Assembly (NCBI RefSeq): GCF_030272695.1
Contig: NZ_JARFYN010000014.1
Coordinates: 1-64,000 of the forward strand
DNA length: 64,000 bases
DNA from: Martinezella calliandrae
GTDB taxonomy: Bacteria; Pseudomonadota; Alphaproteobacteria; Rhizobiales; Rhizobiaceae
Direction of reading: 5' to 3'
This document shows positions 9,601 to 19,294 of the stretch, piece after piece; positions within the stretch are counted from its first letter, which is position 1; every line of letters begins with the position of its first letter. The notes beneath the pieces are model-generated. The model had not been told where the DNA came from. It did not search any database and was given only the letters and a program-made list of their open reading frames with translations. Made by a program: the position numbers and the translations under genes.

Positions 9601-10071
9601 ATGAAACTGAATGAGATCAAGGATAACGAAGGTTCGACCCACAGCCGCAAGCGCCTCGGCCGCGGCATTGGCTCCGGCTCCGGCAAGACTGGTGGCCGTG
9701 GTGTTAAGGGTCAGAAGTCCCGTTCGGGCGTTGCCATCAACGGCTTCGAAGGCGGTCAAATGCCCATTTACCGTCGTCTGCCGAAGCGCGGCTTCACCAA
9801 TATCTTCGCTGCCGACTATGTTGTCGTGTCGCTCGCTCGCATCCAGGCTGCCGTCGATGCCGGCAAGCTCGATGCCAAGGCAACCGTCGATGCTGCTGCT
9901 CTCAAGGCGGCTGGCGTGATTCGCCGCGTCAAGGACGGCGTTCGCGTTCTCTCGGACGGCGAACTGACGGCAAAGCTTTCGCTGGAAGTTGCAGGTGCCT
10001 CCAAGCCGGCGGTCGAAAAGATCGAAAAGGCAGGCGGTTCCATCAAGCTGCTCGCTTCTGTCGCAGAATAA
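9601..10071 (+). CDS. rplO: 50S ribosomal protein L15
   Basis: The 156-residue L15 ([20 protein letters not shown]) has the Gly-rich [20 protein letters not shown] region that threads into 23S rRNA and the [17 protein letters not shown] signature. An upstream in-frame ATG at 9544 is inside rpmD and is rejected. It is followed by a terminator, so the spc transcript likely ends here. Confidence 0.96.
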   Translation: MKLNEIKDNEGSTHSRKRLGRGIGSGSGKTGGRGVKGQKSRSGVAINGFEGGQMPIYRRLPKRGFTNIFAADYVVVSLARIQAAVDAGKLDAKATVDAAALKAAGVIRRVKDGVRVLSDGELTAKLSLEVAGASKPAVEKIEKAGGSIKLLASVAE

Positions 10072-10081
10072 TCTTATCAAT

Positions 10082-10115
10082 AAATCGCCCGGGGTGCTTC
10101 ACACCGGGCGATTTT
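10082..10115 (+). terminator. Terminator between rplO and secY
   Basis: An inverted repeat, AATCGCCCGG pairing with CCGGGCGATT around a loop that can itself pair GGTG/CACC, ends in TTTTGCTCC. It begins 11 bp after rplO and is followed by 180 bp before secY. Confidence 0.75.
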
Positions 10116-10295
10116 GCTCCCATATGTGAGCCTCACGAACCTGAATGATGCAGCAGTGTCTTTCCGGGGAATAACGGGAACCTAGGGTGAGGCATCCGAT
10201 TGCAGCGCAATCCGTCCAAAGCCCGGCTTTTAAACAATTAAAGACTGATTCCGGACCCGGCCGATTATGCCGGAATTGGTAATGCGGAGATTTGC

Positions 10296-11636
10296 ATGGC
10301 TTCTGCAGCGGAACAATTGGCATCCAATCTCAATTTTGCGACCTTTGCCAAAGCCGAGGATCTCAAGAAGCGCCTGTGGTTCACGCTCGGTGCTCTCCTC
10401 GTCTACCGTCTGGGTACCCACATCCCGCTTCCGGGGCTCAATCCGGCGGCCTACGCCCAGGCCTTCCAGAATCAGTCCGGCGGCATTCTCGGCCTTTTCA
10501 ACATGTTTTCCGGCGGCGCCGTGCAACGCATGGCGATTTTTGCGCTCGGCATCATGCCCTATATCTCCGCTTCGATCATCGTGCAGCTCATGACATCGGT
10601 CGTGCCCGCGCTCGAGAACCTGAAGAAGGAAGGCGAGCAGGGCCGCAAGATCATCAACCAGTACACCCGCTACGGCACGGTGCTGCTCGGGGCTTTGCAG
10701 GCCTACGGCATCGCGATCGGCCTTGAGCACGGAAACGGCGTCGTCCTTGATCCGGGCTGGTTCTTCCGCCTTTCCACCGTCGTCACGCTGCTTGGCGGCA
10801 CGATGTTCCTGATGTGGCTCGGTGAGCAAGTTACCTCGCGCGGTATCGGGAACGGTATTTCGCTGATCATCTTCGCGGGGATCGCAGCCGGTTTGCCGAC
10901 AGCGCTTGCCGGTACGCTCGAACTTGGTCGCACCGGTGCTCTGTCGACCGGTCTCATTCTTGCAGTGCTTGTCGTAGCTGTCCTGGTCATCGGGTTGATC
11001 GTCTTCGTCGAGCGTGCCCAGCGCCGCTTGCTGATCCAGTATCCGAAGCGCCAGGTCGGCACCCGTATGTTCCAGGGCGATACCTCGCACCTGCCGCTCA
11101 AGCTCAACACGTCAGGTGTTATCCCGGCGATCTTCGCATCGTCGTTGCTGCTGCTGCCGGCAACCGTTGCCGGTCTCGGCAACAACACGGCCCTGCCGAC
11201 CTGGGTCACCTCGATCGTCGCTGCCCTCGGTCATGGCCAGCCCATCTACATGGTGCTCTACGCCGCCCTGATCGCGTTCTTCGCGTTCTTCTACACTGCG
11301 CTCGTCTTCAATCCGAAGGACACGGCCGACAATCTGAAGAAGCATGGCGGCTTCATTCCGGGCATCCGTCCGGGCGAGCGCACCGCCGAATATATTGACT
11401 ATGTGCTGACCCGAATCACGGTTATCGGCGCGATCTATCTCGTCTTCGTCTGCATTCTGCCCGAAATTCTCGTGTCCCAGACCGGTATTCCGTTGTCTCT
11501 GGGTGGCACTTCGCTTCTGATCGTGGTTAGCGTAACGCTGGATACGGTGGCGCAGATTCAGGGTCACCTGATCGCACAGCAATATGAAGGCCTGATCAAG
11601 AAATCGAAGTTGCGTGGAGGAAAGAGGGGGCGATGA
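10296..11636 (+). CDS. secY: Protein translocase subunit SecY
   Basis: The 446-residue protein is the central channel of the Sec translocon. Ten hydrophobic segments can be read, beginning at about residue 30 ([20 protein letters not shown]) and ending near residue 415. The conserved [20 protein letters not shown] and [12 protein letters not shown] blocks are present, and the cytoplasmic tail ends [12 protein letters not shown]. It is separated from rplO by a terminator and 224 bp, and it overlaps adk by 4 bp (ATGA), so secY and adk are probably co-transcribed from their own promoter. Confidence 0.97.
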   Translation: MASAAEQLASNLNFATFAKAEDLKKRLWFTLGALLVYRLGTHIPLPGLNPAAYAQAFQNQSGGILGLFNMFSGGAVQRMAIFALGIMPYISASIIVQLMTSVVPALENLKKEGEQGRKIINQYTRYGTVLLGALQAYGIAIGLEHGNGVVLDPGWFFRLSTVVTLLGGTMFLMWLGEQVTSRGIGNGISLIIFAGIAAGLPTALAGTLELGRTGALSTGLILAVLVVAVLVIGLIVFVERAQRRLLIQYPKRQVGTRMFQGDTSHLPLKLNTSGVIPAIFASSLLLLPATVAGLGNNTALPTWVTSIVAALGHGQPIYMVLYAALIAFFAFFYTALVFNPKDTADNLKKHGGFIPGIRPGERTAEYIDYVLTRITVIGAIYLVFVCILPEILVSQTGIPLSLGGTSLLIVVSVTLDTVAQIQGHLIAQQYEGLIKKSKLRGGKRGR

Positions 11637-12283
11637 GATTGATACTTTTGGGGCCGCCGGGAGCAGGTAAGGGGACCCAGGCCCAGCGTATTGTGGAAAA
11701 GTACGGCATTCCGCAGCTTTCCACCGGTGATATGCTGAGGGCCGCGGTGGCAGCCGGGACTGAAGTAGGCAAGCGTGCCAAGGCCGTTATGGACGCCGGC
11801 AAGCTTGTTTCCGATGAAATCGTCAACGCCATTGTGTCCGATCGCATCGATCAGCCAGATTGCGCCAAGGGCTTTATTCTTGACGGTTATCCGCGCACGC
11901 TGGTTCAGGCTGATGCGACGGAAACGATGCTGAAGGAAAAAGGTCTCGACCTTTCAGTCGTGATCGAGATCAAAGTGGACGACGGCGTACTCGCCGATCG
12001 CATCTCGGGCCGTTATACCTGCGCCAACTGCGGCGCCGGTTATCACGACGAAAACCTGAAGCCGAAAGTGGAGGGTGTGTGCGATCGGTGCGGTTCTACG
12101 CATTTCAAGCGTCGCGCCGACGACAACAGAGAGACAGTCGTCGAGCGTCTGCAGGTCTACTACAAGGAAACCTCGCCGCTCATTGGTTACTACTATGCCA
12201 AGGGCAAGCTTCAGTCAGTCGACGGCATGGCCGATATCCAGCATGTGACGGCCAATATCGAGGCCATCCTTTCTAAGCTCTAG
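11633..12283 (+). CDS. adk: Adenylate kinase with Cys4 zinc-type LID
   Basis: The 216-residue enzyme interconverts ATP + AMP and 2 ADP. The P-loop [10 protein letters not shown] is at residues 7-16, the AMP-binding region has [14 protein letters not shown], and the LID at about residues 125-162 has two CxxC pairs (CANC and CDRC) that should form a structural zinc site. E. coli Adk lacks these cysteines. The start overlaps the secY stop. rpsM is 218 bp downstream. Confidence 0.97.
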   Translation: MRLILLGPPGAGKGTQAQRIVEKYGIPQLSTGDMLRAAVAAGTEVGKRAKAVMDAGKLVSDEIVNAIVSDRIDQPDCAKGFILDGYPRTLVQADATETMLKEKGLDLSVVIEIKVDDGVLADRISGRYTCANCGAGYHDENLKPKVEGVCDRCGSTHFKRRADDNRETVVERLQVYYKETSPLIGYYYAKGKLQSVDGMADIQHVTANIEAILSKL

Positions 12284-12446
12284 ATAGCTAAAAATAAACT
12301 TGTCGGGGGCGGTTGCTTTTTTGCGCTGATTCCGCTAAACACCGCGCCAACTCGCGACATACCATGCGATCGGCGCGGATTTCCGTAGGGAGGTCCGAGC
12401 ACGGTCGTTTTGACGTGTTGCGGACCCAAATTGAACAAGCAGCTCC

Positions 12447-12484
12447 AGGGCTGCATAACAAAGCCCTTTGCTCAGGCAAAAGGA
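12447..12484 (+). promoter_or_regulatory. Overlapping hairpins in the rpsM leader
   Basis: Upstream of the rpsM GTG, AGGGCT (12447-12452) can pair with AGCCCT (12462-12467), while the overlapping CCTTTGC (12465-12471) can pair with GCAAAAGG (12476-12483, one bulged A). The two structures exclude each other and lie 18 bp before the start codon. In E. coli the alpha operon is repressed by S4 through a structured rpsM leader; a similar role here is inference only. Confidence 0.3.
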
Positions 12485-12501
12485 ATGCAAGGAGAACAGG
12501 C

Positions 12502-12870
12502 GTGGCTCGTATCGCTGGCGTCAACATCCCGACTGCAAAGCGCGTAGTTATTGCGCTTCGTTACATTCACGGGATCGGACCGAAGTTTGCACAGGAAATC
12601 TGCGAGAAGGTCGGTATTCCGGCCGAGCGTCGCGTCAATCAGCTGACGGATGCCGAAGTTCTGCAGATTCGTGAAACCATCGACCGCGACTATCAGGTCG
12701 AAGGTGATCTTCGTCGCGAAACCGCGATGAACATCAAGCGCCTGATGGACCTCGGCAGCTACCGTGGTCTGCGTCATCGTCGCGGCTTGCCGGTTCGCGG
12801 CCAGCGCACCCACACCAATGCCCGCACCCGCAAGGGTCCGGCAAAGGCTATTGCTGGTAAGAAGAAGTAA
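12502..12870 (+). CDS. rpsM: 30S ribosomal protein S13
   Basis: The 122-residue S13 ([20 protein letters not shown]) has the conserved helix-two-turns-helix region and the C-terminal [20 protein letters not shown] block that contacts P-site tRNA. The GTG start is supported by the AAGGAGAACAGG site and by the family N-terminus; an in-frame ATG at 12313 would add 63 unrelated residues. It opens the alpha block. Confidence 0.97.
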   Translation: MARIAGVNIPTAKRVVIALRYIHGIGPKFAQEICEKVGIPAERRVNQLTDAEVLQIRETIDRDYQVEGDLRRETAMNIKRLMDLGSYRGLRHRRGLPVRGQRTHTNARTRKGPAKAIAGKKK

Positions 12871-13003
12871 TTTCCGGGAAACCGGATGTGGGAGGCTGGC
12901 GGTCTGCGCCGGCCTCTTTTGAGTTTGGAGCGGGGCCATATAGGCGTCGCTCCGGTGTAGCCGCTGGTATTACGGCGGTGAAGAGATCCAAGAAAGGACT
13001 AAC

Positions 13004-13393
13004 ATGGCCAAGGAAGCCGTCCGCGTTCGCCGTCGCGAGCGCAAGAATATTACCTCGGGCGTTGCGCACGTTAATTCGACCTTCAACAACACTATGATCA
13101 CCATCACCGACGCGCAGGGCAACGCCATTGCCTGGTCGTCCGCCGGTGCCAAGGGCTTCAAGGGTTCGCGCAAGTCGACCCCGTTCGCTGCTCAGATCGC
13201 TGCTGAAGACTGCGCCAAGAAGGCCCAGGAACATGGCATGAAGTCGCTGGAAGTCGAAGTTTGCGGTCCGGGCTCCGGTCGTGAATCCGCTCTGCGCGCG
13301 CTCCAGGCTGCCGGTTTCATGATCACGTCTATCCGCGACGTGACCCCGATCCCGCACAATGGTTGCCGCCCGCGCAAGAAGCGCCGCGTCTGA
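13004..13393 (+). CDS. rpsK: 30S ribosomal protein S11
   Basis: The 129-residue S11 begins [20 protein letters not shown] and has [20 protein letters not shown] and the C-terminal [17 protein letters not shown] signature. S11 is in the platform of the 30S subunit. AGAAAGGACTAAC precedes the ATG. It is 133 bp after rpsM and 103 bp before rpoA. Confidence 0.97.
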   Translation: MAKEAVRVRRRERKNITSGVAHVNSTFNNTMITITDAQGNAIAWSSAGAKGFKGSRKSTPFAAQIAAEDCAKKAQEHGMKSLEVEVCGPGSGRESALRALQAAGFMITSIRDVTPIPHNGCRPRKKRRV

Positions 13394-13496
13394 TCATCGC
13401 CAATCACGACACCAGCCGTCACATATGTGAGCGGCTCGGTGCTTCTCAAGCTCGGTTGTCACGATTGGATGGTGGCAACGAACGGAAGGCAAGAAC

Positions 13497-14507
13497 ATGA
13501 TTCAGAAAAACTGGCAGGAACTGATCAAACCGAACAAGGTCGAGTTCTCCTCGAGCGGCCGCACCAAGGCCACGCTCGTAGCTGAACCGCTGGAGCGTGG
13601 TTTCGGTCTCACTCTCGGCAACGCGCTGCGTCGCGTTCTGCTGTCGTCTCTGCGCGGCGCCGCTGTGACGGCCGTTCAGATCGATGGCGTGCTGCATGAG
13701 TTCTCCTCTATCCCGGGCGTCCGGGAAGACGTGACGGACATCGTGCTGAACATCAAGGAAATCGCCATCAAGATGGATGGCGATGACAGCAAGCGCATGG
13801 TGGTTCGCAAGCAGGGCCCCGGTGTGGTTACGGCTGGTGACATCCAGACGGTGGGCGACATTGAAATCCTCAACCCCGAGCATGTTATCTGCACGCTCGA
13901 CGAGGGCGCCGAAATCCGAATGGAATTCACTGTCAACAACGGCAAGGGCTATGTCCCGGCCGAGCGCAATCGTGCGGAAGATGCTCCGATCGGGCTCATC
14001 CCGGTCGACAGCCTTTATTCGCCGGTCAAGAAGGTGTCCTACAAGGTTGAAAATACCCGTGAAGGACAGGTTCTCGACTACGACAAGCTGAGCATGTCGA
14101 TCGAAACTGATGGCTCGATCACCGGCGAAGATGCTGTCGCTTTCGCGGCTCGCATCCTCCAGGATCAGCTTGGCGTCTTCGTCAACTTCGACGAACCGCA
14201 GAAGGAAGCCGAAGAAGAAGCAGTCACCGAACTTGCTTTCAATCCGGCGCTCCTCAAGAAGGTGGACGAACTGGAACTGTCTGTTCGCTCGGCAAACTGC
14301 CTGAAGAACGACAACATCGTCTATATCGGCGACCTCATTCAGAAGACCGAAGCAGAAATGCTCCGCACGCCGAATTTTGGTCGCAAGTCGCTAAACGAAA
14401 TCAAGGAAGTTCTCGCTTCCATGGGCTTACACCTCGGCATGGAAGTGCCGGCATGGCCGCCCGAGAACATCGAAGATCTCGCCAAGCGCTACGAAGACCA
14501 ATACTAA
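13497..14507 (+). CDS. rpoA: DNA-directed RNA polymerase subunit alpha
   Basis: The 336-residue subunit has the N-terminal assembly domain ([20 protein letters not shown], then [20 protein letters not shown]) to about residue 235 and the C-terminal DNA- and activator-binding domain (about residues 255-325, with [20 protein letters not shown]). An acidic linker ([13 protein letters not shown]) joins them. It initiates core enzyme assembly. Its position between rpsK and rplQ is the conserved alpha operon order. Confidence 0.98.
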   Translation: MIQKNWQELIKPNKVEFSSSGRTKATLVAEPLERGFGLTLGNALRRVLLSSLRGAAVTAVQIDGVLHEFSSIPGVREDVTDIVLNIKEIAIKMDGDDSKRMVVRKQGPGVVTAGDIQTVGDIEILNPEHVICTLDEGAEIRMEFTVNNGKGYVPAERNRAEDAPIGLIPVDSLYSPVKKVSYKVENTREGQVLDYDKLSMSIETDGSITGEDAVAFAARILQDQLGVFVNFDEPQKEAEEEAVTELAFNPALLKKVDELELSVRSANCLKNDNIVYIGDLIQKTEAEMLRTPNFGRKSLNEIKEVLASMGLHLGMEVPAWPPENIEDLAKRYEDQY

Positions 14508-14552
14508 CGTTTCAAACGGCAGGCGGATGCCTGCAAGTGAAGGAGAATAGCC

Positions 14553-14975
14553 ATGCGCCACGGTAAAGCCGGCCGCAAGCTGAATAGAACCGCTAGCCAC
14601 CGTAAGGCGATGTTCGCCAACATGGCGGCTTCGCTCATCACCCATGAGCAGATTGTCACTACCCTACCGAAGGCTAAGGAAATCCGTCCGATCGTCGAGA
14701 AGCTGGTTACCCTTGGCAAGCGCGGCGACCTGCACGCTCGTCGTCAGGCCATCTCGCAGATCCGCGACGCCGCCGTCGTTTCGAAGCTCTTCGACGCGAT
14801 CGCAGCGCGATACGCCACCCGCAACGGTGGCTACCTGCGCATCATGAAGGCTGGCTTCCGCCAGGGCGACAATGCTGCTCTCGCCGTCGTCGAATTCGTC
14901 GACCGCGACACCTTCGCCAAGGGCGCAGCCGACAAGGCTCGCGTTGCTGCCGAAGAAGAAGCCGCAGCCGCTTAA
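14553..14975 (+). CDS. rplQ: 50S ribosomal protein L17
   Basis: The 140-residue L17 ([20 protein letters not shown]) has the conserved [20 protein letters not shown] block. It is the last gene of the ribosomal cluster. A perfect hairpin with a T-run follows 22 bp after the stop codon. The Ala/Glu-rich tail (EEEAAAA) is a usual extension in rhizobial L17. Confidence 0.97.
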   Translation: MRHGKAGRKLNRTASHRKAMFANMAASLITHEQIVTTLPKAKEIRPIVEKLVTLGKRGDLHARRQAISQIRDAAVVSKLFDAIAARYATRNGGYLRIMKAGFRQGDNAALAVVEFVDRDTFAKGAADKARVAAEEEAAAA

Positions 14976-14997
14976 GGCCAGCTTCGAATATAAGATC

Positions 14998-15032
14998 AAA
15001 AAGGCCGGATGAGCGATCATCCGGCCTTTTTG
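14998..15032 (+). terminator. Strong intrinsic terminator after rplQ
   Basis: A 14-bp perfect stem (AAAAGGCCGGATGA / TCATCCGGCCTTTT) around a 4-nt GCGA loop ends in TTTTT. It closes the alpha operon and could act in both directions. Confidence 0.9.
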
Positions 15033-15119
15033 TCGTTTGCGGTCCGCGCTGATCGAACTTTCATTCTCCATGGTTTCGATGGAATATCGACGCTCGGTTG
15101 CCGAGTCGCCGGCCGACTT

Positions 15120-15395
15120 ATGCGCATCTGGCTGTGGGAGCGTTGCCGGGGCATGCAGCGAAAATTGACACGCGGAAGATTGTTTTTGTCCCTGGCGCTG
15201 CTGCTGACCATAGCCAGTGGCCTTGCGCTCCGGCGATATGGCTATGCGATGCATCTGCCTTTTATGGTCGTCAAATATGGCGGATCGTTATTATGGGGAG
15301 CGATGGTCTATTGGCTCCTGGCAACGATCTTTGCGCGGGCGCGGCGTTTCAGGATCACTATGGTGGGGCTGATCGTACCATATGCCAAAGCCTGA
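15120..15395 (+). pseudogene. DUF2809-like membrane protein, C-terminally truncated
   Basis: The 91-residue reading frame (MRIWLWERCRGMQRKLTRGR, then LSLALLLTIASGLALRRYGY) resembles the N-terminal half of DUF2809 membrane proteins, including the block PFMVVKYGGSLLWGAMVYWL. DUF2809 proteins normally run on to about 120-130 residues with a second conserved half (ELSRLYHAPWLDAFR-like, ending in a GRVFS-like motif), which I cannot find in any frame downstream. Two TM segments remain. The frame can be opened further upstream only by reading through the rplQ terminator. A short intact variant cannot be ruled out. No function is known for the family. Confidence 0.45.
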
Positions 15396-15588
15396 AAAGC
15401 TCAACGAGTAGAGCAACTAGCGTCGATCAATAGGACGTTCCGGGCAAGCAGAAACATACTCGACTGTTCGCGTTGGCTGCCGTTTTGCAGGGCCACCCGC
15501 TAAATGCATGGCTGTATTTCGCAATTTGATTAACAGTTTTGATCGAAATAATTTGAATCCTAATTAGTTTAGTACTACTTAGATTCTC

Positions 15589-16065
15589 ATGAAAACGCTA
15601 AACGCCCTGCAACGCATCTTTACCGCCAACTTACTGACGACCGGCCGCCAATGGCGTCGGGTTGTTGATCTCACACTGAGTTCCTATGGCCTATCTGAAG
15701 CCGCGGCCGCGCCGCTGCTTTGGATCGGCCGTCTAGGGGGAGGCGTCCGACAGGTGGTTCTCGCCACCCATGTCGGCATCGAAGGCCCGTCTTTGGTTCG
15801 CCTGCTCGATCAGCTGGAAAGCATGGATCTCGTCACACGCAAGGATGATCCGACGGATCGGCGCGCGAAGGGCTTGTGGCTGACGGCCGAAGGCGAGGTG
15901 CTCGCCTCGCGCATGGAGGACGCGCTTGACGCGCTGCGCGGCAATATCCTCGCCAACGTCGAACAGGCGGATATCGAAGCTGCCATCCGCGTGCTGAAGG
16001 CCTTCGAGGATTTCGAGGCGCCGAAGGCGGCTGGCGCCGCGGAGGAACGGGAGAAGGTCTCATGA
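15589..16065 (+). CDS. MarR-family transcriptional regulator
   Basis: The 158-residue protein shows the MarR winged-helix pattern: a helical N-terminus, a recognition region at about residues 55-85 (VVLATHVGIEGPSLVRLLDQ), then the wing RKDDPTDRRAKGLWLTAEGE at about 85-104. MarR proteins are dimeric repressors released by phenolic or other small ligands. It leads an operon with a FUSC exporter, DUF1656 protein and HlyD protein, overlapping the exporter gene by 4 bp, so it most likely controls that pump. The region just upstream is AT-rich with a TTTAGTACTA-type motif near the start that may be its operator. Confidence 0.85.
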   Translation: MKTLNALQRIFTANLLTTGRQWRRVVDLTLSSYGLSEAAAAPLLWIGRLGGGVRQVVLATHVGIEGPSLVRLLDQLESMDLVTRKDDPTDRRAKGLWLTAEGEVLASRMEDALDALRGNILANVEQADIEAAIRVLKAFEDFEAPKAAGAAEEREKVS

Positions 16066-18134
16066 GCATCCCATCCTGGCGCGACTGGTTGTTTTCGGTC
16101 AAAGCCTTCATTGCGGCTATCATGGCGCTGTTTATAGCGCTGTCCTTGGACCTGCCGCGTCCCTACTGGGCAATGGCGGCCGTCTATGTGGTAGCCAATC
16201 CTCTCGCAGGCGCAACCAGCTCCAAGGGGCTCTACCGCGCTCTTGGCACGTTTGTCGGCGCTTCTGCATCGGTCGTTCTCATCCCTCTCTTCGTCAATGC
16301 GCCGGAATTGCTTTCCGTCGTCGTCGCGCTCTGGACCGGGACGCTGCTGTTCATCTCGATGCTCGACCGCACCTCGCGCAGCTATGTCTTTATGTTGGCC
16401 GGTTATACGCTGCCGCTGATCGCGCTGCCGACCGTCGGCTCGCCTGAGACCATATTCGATGTGGCGCTTGCCCGCTCCGAGGAGATTATCATCGGCATCA
16501 CGTGTGCAAGCGTCGTCAGCGCCATTGTTTTCCCGAGTAGCGTCGGTACCGTGCTGGGTAGTCGCATCGGCTCCTGGCTCGATGACGCCGGCACCTGGGC
16601 AGACGAGATCCTGCGCGGCGAGGGCGCCACCCCGGCAACTCCATTGAAGCGGCAGAAGCTGGCTTCCGACGTCACCGGCCTCGATCTTGTTATCAGCCAG
16701 CTCAGATATGATGCGGGCAGCCGTGACATTGTCCGCCATTCCCGTGAGCTGCGCGGCCGCCTGTTGATGCTACTGCCGCTCTTCTCGTCTCTTGCCGATC
16801 GTCTGCACGCGCTGACAGCTGGCGGAAAGCCACTGCCGCAGGAGCTGGTCGCAGTGCTGAATGATGTGGCCGACTGGATCGGTCAGGGCGGTCGCAGCAA
16901 GGCTGACGATGGCGCCGACACCCTTTCCGAGAAGATCGAGGAGTTGCAGCACAATGACATTGATCTCGGCTGGGATGATCTCGTCCGCTCAAGTGCGCTG
17001 GATCGCCTGAAGGAAATCGTCGATCTCTGGCAGGATTGCCTGACGCTGCGTGACCAGATCATTTCCGGTCAGCAAGTCGGCACCTGGCGCCCCGCTTTCC
17101 GTCACCGCGACGTAGTCGGTCACATCAGGCACTATGATTATGGGCTGCTTGCCTTCTCGGCTGGTACAGCCGTCGTCGGGATCGCGGTTGCCTGCTTCTT
17201 CTGGATTAATTCTGGATGGATGGACGGTGCAGGGTTCGTCTCGATGGCAGCGGTCGCCTGCTCGTTTTTCGCCGCGCTTGATCGGCCCGCACCCTTCATT
17301 ACCTCGATGTTCATCTGGTGCGCCGTGAGCCTGGTCATCGCCTGCGTCTATATCTTCGGCATATTGCCGTTCATCTCTGACTTCGAGATGCTGGTGCTGG
17401 TCTTTGCGCCGCCCTTCCTGGTGATGGGCCTGTTGATCCCGCGGCCGCAGACCAATATGCTCGCCATGCTGCTGGCCGTAAATGGCGCAAGCTTCATCGC
17501 GTTGCAGGATCGCTATACGGCTGATTTTGCCAGTTTCACAAATAGTGCGATCGCGGCTCTGGCTGGCGTGGGCTTCGCGCTGGTTTGGACATTGCTTACC
17601 CGTCCGTTCGGCGCGGAATTGGCCGCTTGGCGGTTGGTGCGGGCCGGCTGGGTCGATCTTGCCGAGACCGCAGCCGGCATCCGCCATGCCGATCATGAGC
17701 GCCTGTCCGGTCGCATCCTGGATCGCCTGGGCCAGCTCGTGCCCCGCCTCGCGGGCATCCAAGACCGCGAACTGAAGAAGGTCGACGGTTTTGCCGATGT
17801 CCGTCTCGGCTTCAACGTGCTGATGCTGCAGAAGGAGCGTAGCCAACTGATGCCAGCTGCGGCAGCATCTGTCAGCCAAGTCCTGATCGGCGTATCAGAT
17901 TTCTATCGTTCGAAGCTGAAGGCCAAGCGCGCATTGGAACCTTCCGACGAATTGCGTGTGTCGATCGACCATAGCCTCGAAGCGGTCGCTCAGGAAAAGC
18001 GGCACGCCGGCCGAGCAAGCCTCGATGCACTCGTTGGTCTTCGCCGGGCGCTCTTCCCCCATGCCGAGCCACCGGCGAGCTGGCGGCCGCCTCTATCGGA
18101 TACCACTCAACCCCTTCCCATGGCAGCGGAGTAA
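16062..18134 (+). CDS. FUSC-family efflux protein (AaeB-like)
   Basis: The 690-residue inner-membrane protein has two hydrophobic blocks of about five or six TM segments each (about residues 15-165 and 365-525), separated and followed by cytoplasmic helical regions. This is the architecture of the fusaric acid resistance/aromatic acid exporter family. The opening segment FSVKAFIAAIMALFIALSLD followed by PYWAMAAVYVVANPLAG is the typical FUSC start. With the downstream DUF1656 and HlyD genes it resembles AaeXAB and should export aromatic carboxylic acids or related toxic compounds; the substrate is unknown. Confidence 0.85.
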   Translation: MSIPSWRDWLFSVKAFIAAIMALFIALSLDLPRPYWAMAAVYVVANPLAGATSSKGLYRALGTFVGASASVVLIPLFVNAPELLSVVVALWTGTLLFISMLDRTSRSYVFMLAGYTLPLIALPTVGSPETIFDVALARSEEIIIGITCASVVSAIVFPSSVGTVLGSRIGSWLDDAGTWADEILRGEGATPATPLKRQKLASDVTGLDLVISQLRYDAGSRDIVRHSRELRGRLLMLLPLFSSLADRLHALTAGGKPLPQELVAVLNDVADWIGQGGRSKADDGADTLSEKIEELQHNDIDLGWDDLVRSSALDRLKEIVDLWQDCLTLRDQIISGQQVGTWRPAFRHRDVVGHIRHYDYGLLAFSAGTAVVGIAVACFFWINSGWMDGAGFVSMAAVACSFFAALDRPAPFITSMFIWCAVSLVIACVYIFGILPFISDFEMLVLVFAPPFLVMGLLIPRPQTNMLAMLLAVNGASFIALQDRYTADFASFTNSAIAALAGVGFALVWTLLTRPFGAELAAWRLVRAGWVDLAETAAGIRHADHERLSGRILDRLGQLVPRLAGIQDRELKKVDGFADVRLGFNVLMLQKERSQLMPAAAASVSQVLIGVSDFYRSKLKAKRALEPSDELRVSIDHSLEAVAQEKRHAGRASLDALVGLRRALFPHAEPPASWRPPLSDTTQPLPMAAE

Positions 18135-18138
18135 TATC

Positions 18139-18348
18139 ATGCCCGCAGAATTCGATCTTTATGGCGTCTATATCCCGCGCCTTCTCGTTCTCATGCTCGT
18201 GACGCTGTTTGCCGCCATCATTCTTCGACGCCTGTTGGCATGGATCGGAGCCTACACTCTGGTCTGGCATCGCGGTCTGTTCGATCTCGCGCTTTACGTC
18301 CTGCTACTCGGCGCCGTCTCCTCTGTCTCTCGTTGGTATTTCACATGA
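18139..18348 (+). CDS. DUF1656 small membrane protein (AaeX-like)
   Basis: The 69-residue protein (MPAEFDLYGVYIPRLLVLML) has two TM segments at about residues 12-30 and 45-63 and the EFDLYGVYIPRLL opening of DUF1656. These proteins occur with FUSC exporters and HlyD-type adaptors. It starts 4 bp after the FUSC stop and its own stop overlaps the ATG of the next gene. Confidence 0.85.
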   Translation: MPAEFDLYGVYIPRLLVLMLVTLFAAIILRRLLAWIGAYTLVWHRGLFDLALYVLLLGAVSSVSRWYFT

Positions 18349-19241
18349 ACACGTTAAAACTCATCGGCCGCGTAGCGGTCACTGTTCTCTTTGTCGTTGC
18401 CGCCGTCTATGTCGGCCGTCAGCTTTGGGGCCACTATATGGAGGAGCCGTGGACGCGTGACGCCCGGCTGCGCGCCGATGTCGTCGGCATCGCGCCCGAT
18501 GTTTCCGGCCCGGTCAGTGAAGTCCTGGTAAAGGATAATCAGATCGTCAAGAAGGGCGATGTCTTGTTCCGGGTCGATCGCGACCGCTTCACAATAGCCT
18601 TGGCACAGGCCGATGCTGCAATCCAGGGCGCCCAAGCGGCGCTCGACCAGGCGCGCCGCGAAAACGAGCGGCAGCAGCGTCTTGGCGATGCCGGCTCGGC
18701 CCAGCAGAAGGAGCAGGCGCGAACCGCCATGGACCAGGCCCAGGCTGCCCTTGGGCAGGCCACGGCCAATCGCGCTCTCGCCCAGCTCAACCTAGACCGC
18801 TCCGAGGTCAAGGCGACCGTAAACGGCAGCGTTTCTAATTTCGGTCTCCGCCCGGGCGACTATGTCACCGCGGGCACAGCGAAGGTCGCACTCATCGACG
18901 CTGACTCTCTGCGGGTGGAGGGCTATTTCGAGGAAACCAAGCTGCCACGCATCCAGATCGGCGATGAAGTGTCGATCCATCTGATGGGGCAGCCGGAAAA
19001 GCTGACGGGCCATGTGGAGAGCATCGCCACTGGCATCGAAGACCGCGAGCGCACCTCAGGCAGCTTGCTCGCCAATATCACCCCGACTTTCAGCTGGGTT
19101 CGTCTGGCGCAGCGCGTGCCCGTGCGCATTGCTCTCGACAAGGTACCCGACGGCACGAAGCTGATCGCCGGTCTGACCGCAACCGTTGAAGTTTCGGAGC
19201 GGCAGCAAGCCAAAGTCGCTCTCGGAGCAGCCGTCGAATAG
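18345..19241 (+). CDS. HlyD/AaeA-type periplasmic adaptor of the efflux pump
   Basis: The 298-residue protein has an N-terminal TM anchor at about residues 6-25, a biotinyl-lipoyl-like half-motif (IAPDVSGPVSEVLVKDNQIV), a helical hairpin at about 75-150 (IQGAQAALDQARRENERQQR) and the second lipoyl/beta-barrel part. It should link the FUSC inner-membrane exporter to an outer-membrane channel. In-frame starts further upstream lie in the DUF1656 gene; the ATG at 18345 overlaps its stop (ATGA). A terminator follows. Confidence 0.88.
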   Translation: MNTLKLIGRVAVTVLFVVAAVYVGRQLWGHYMEEPWTRDARLRADVVGIAPDVSGPVSEVLVKDNQIVKKGDVLFRVDRDRFTIALAQADAAIQGAQAALDQARRENERQQRLGDAGSAQQKEQARTAMDQAQAALGQATANRALAQLNLDRSEVKATVNGSVSNFGLRPGDYVTAGTAKVALIDADSLRVEGYFEETKLPRIQIGDEVSIHLMGQPEKLTGHVESIATGIEDRERTSGSLLANITPTFSWVRLAQRVPVRIALDKVPDGTKLIAGLTATVEVSERQQAKVALGAAVE

Positions 19242-19245
19242 TGAA

Positions 19246-19286
19246 TTGAAGCCCGAGATGGCCGCCGCCGGCCATCCGGGCTTCAA
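19246..19286. terminator. Bidirectional terminator between efflux operon and msrQ
   Basis: TTGAAGCCCG (19246-19255) pairs with CGGGCTTCAA (19277-19286), and ATGGCC pairs with GGCCAT inside it. It lies between two convergent transcription units and can serve both. Confidence 0.8.
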
Positions 19287-19294
19287 CTCCAATC

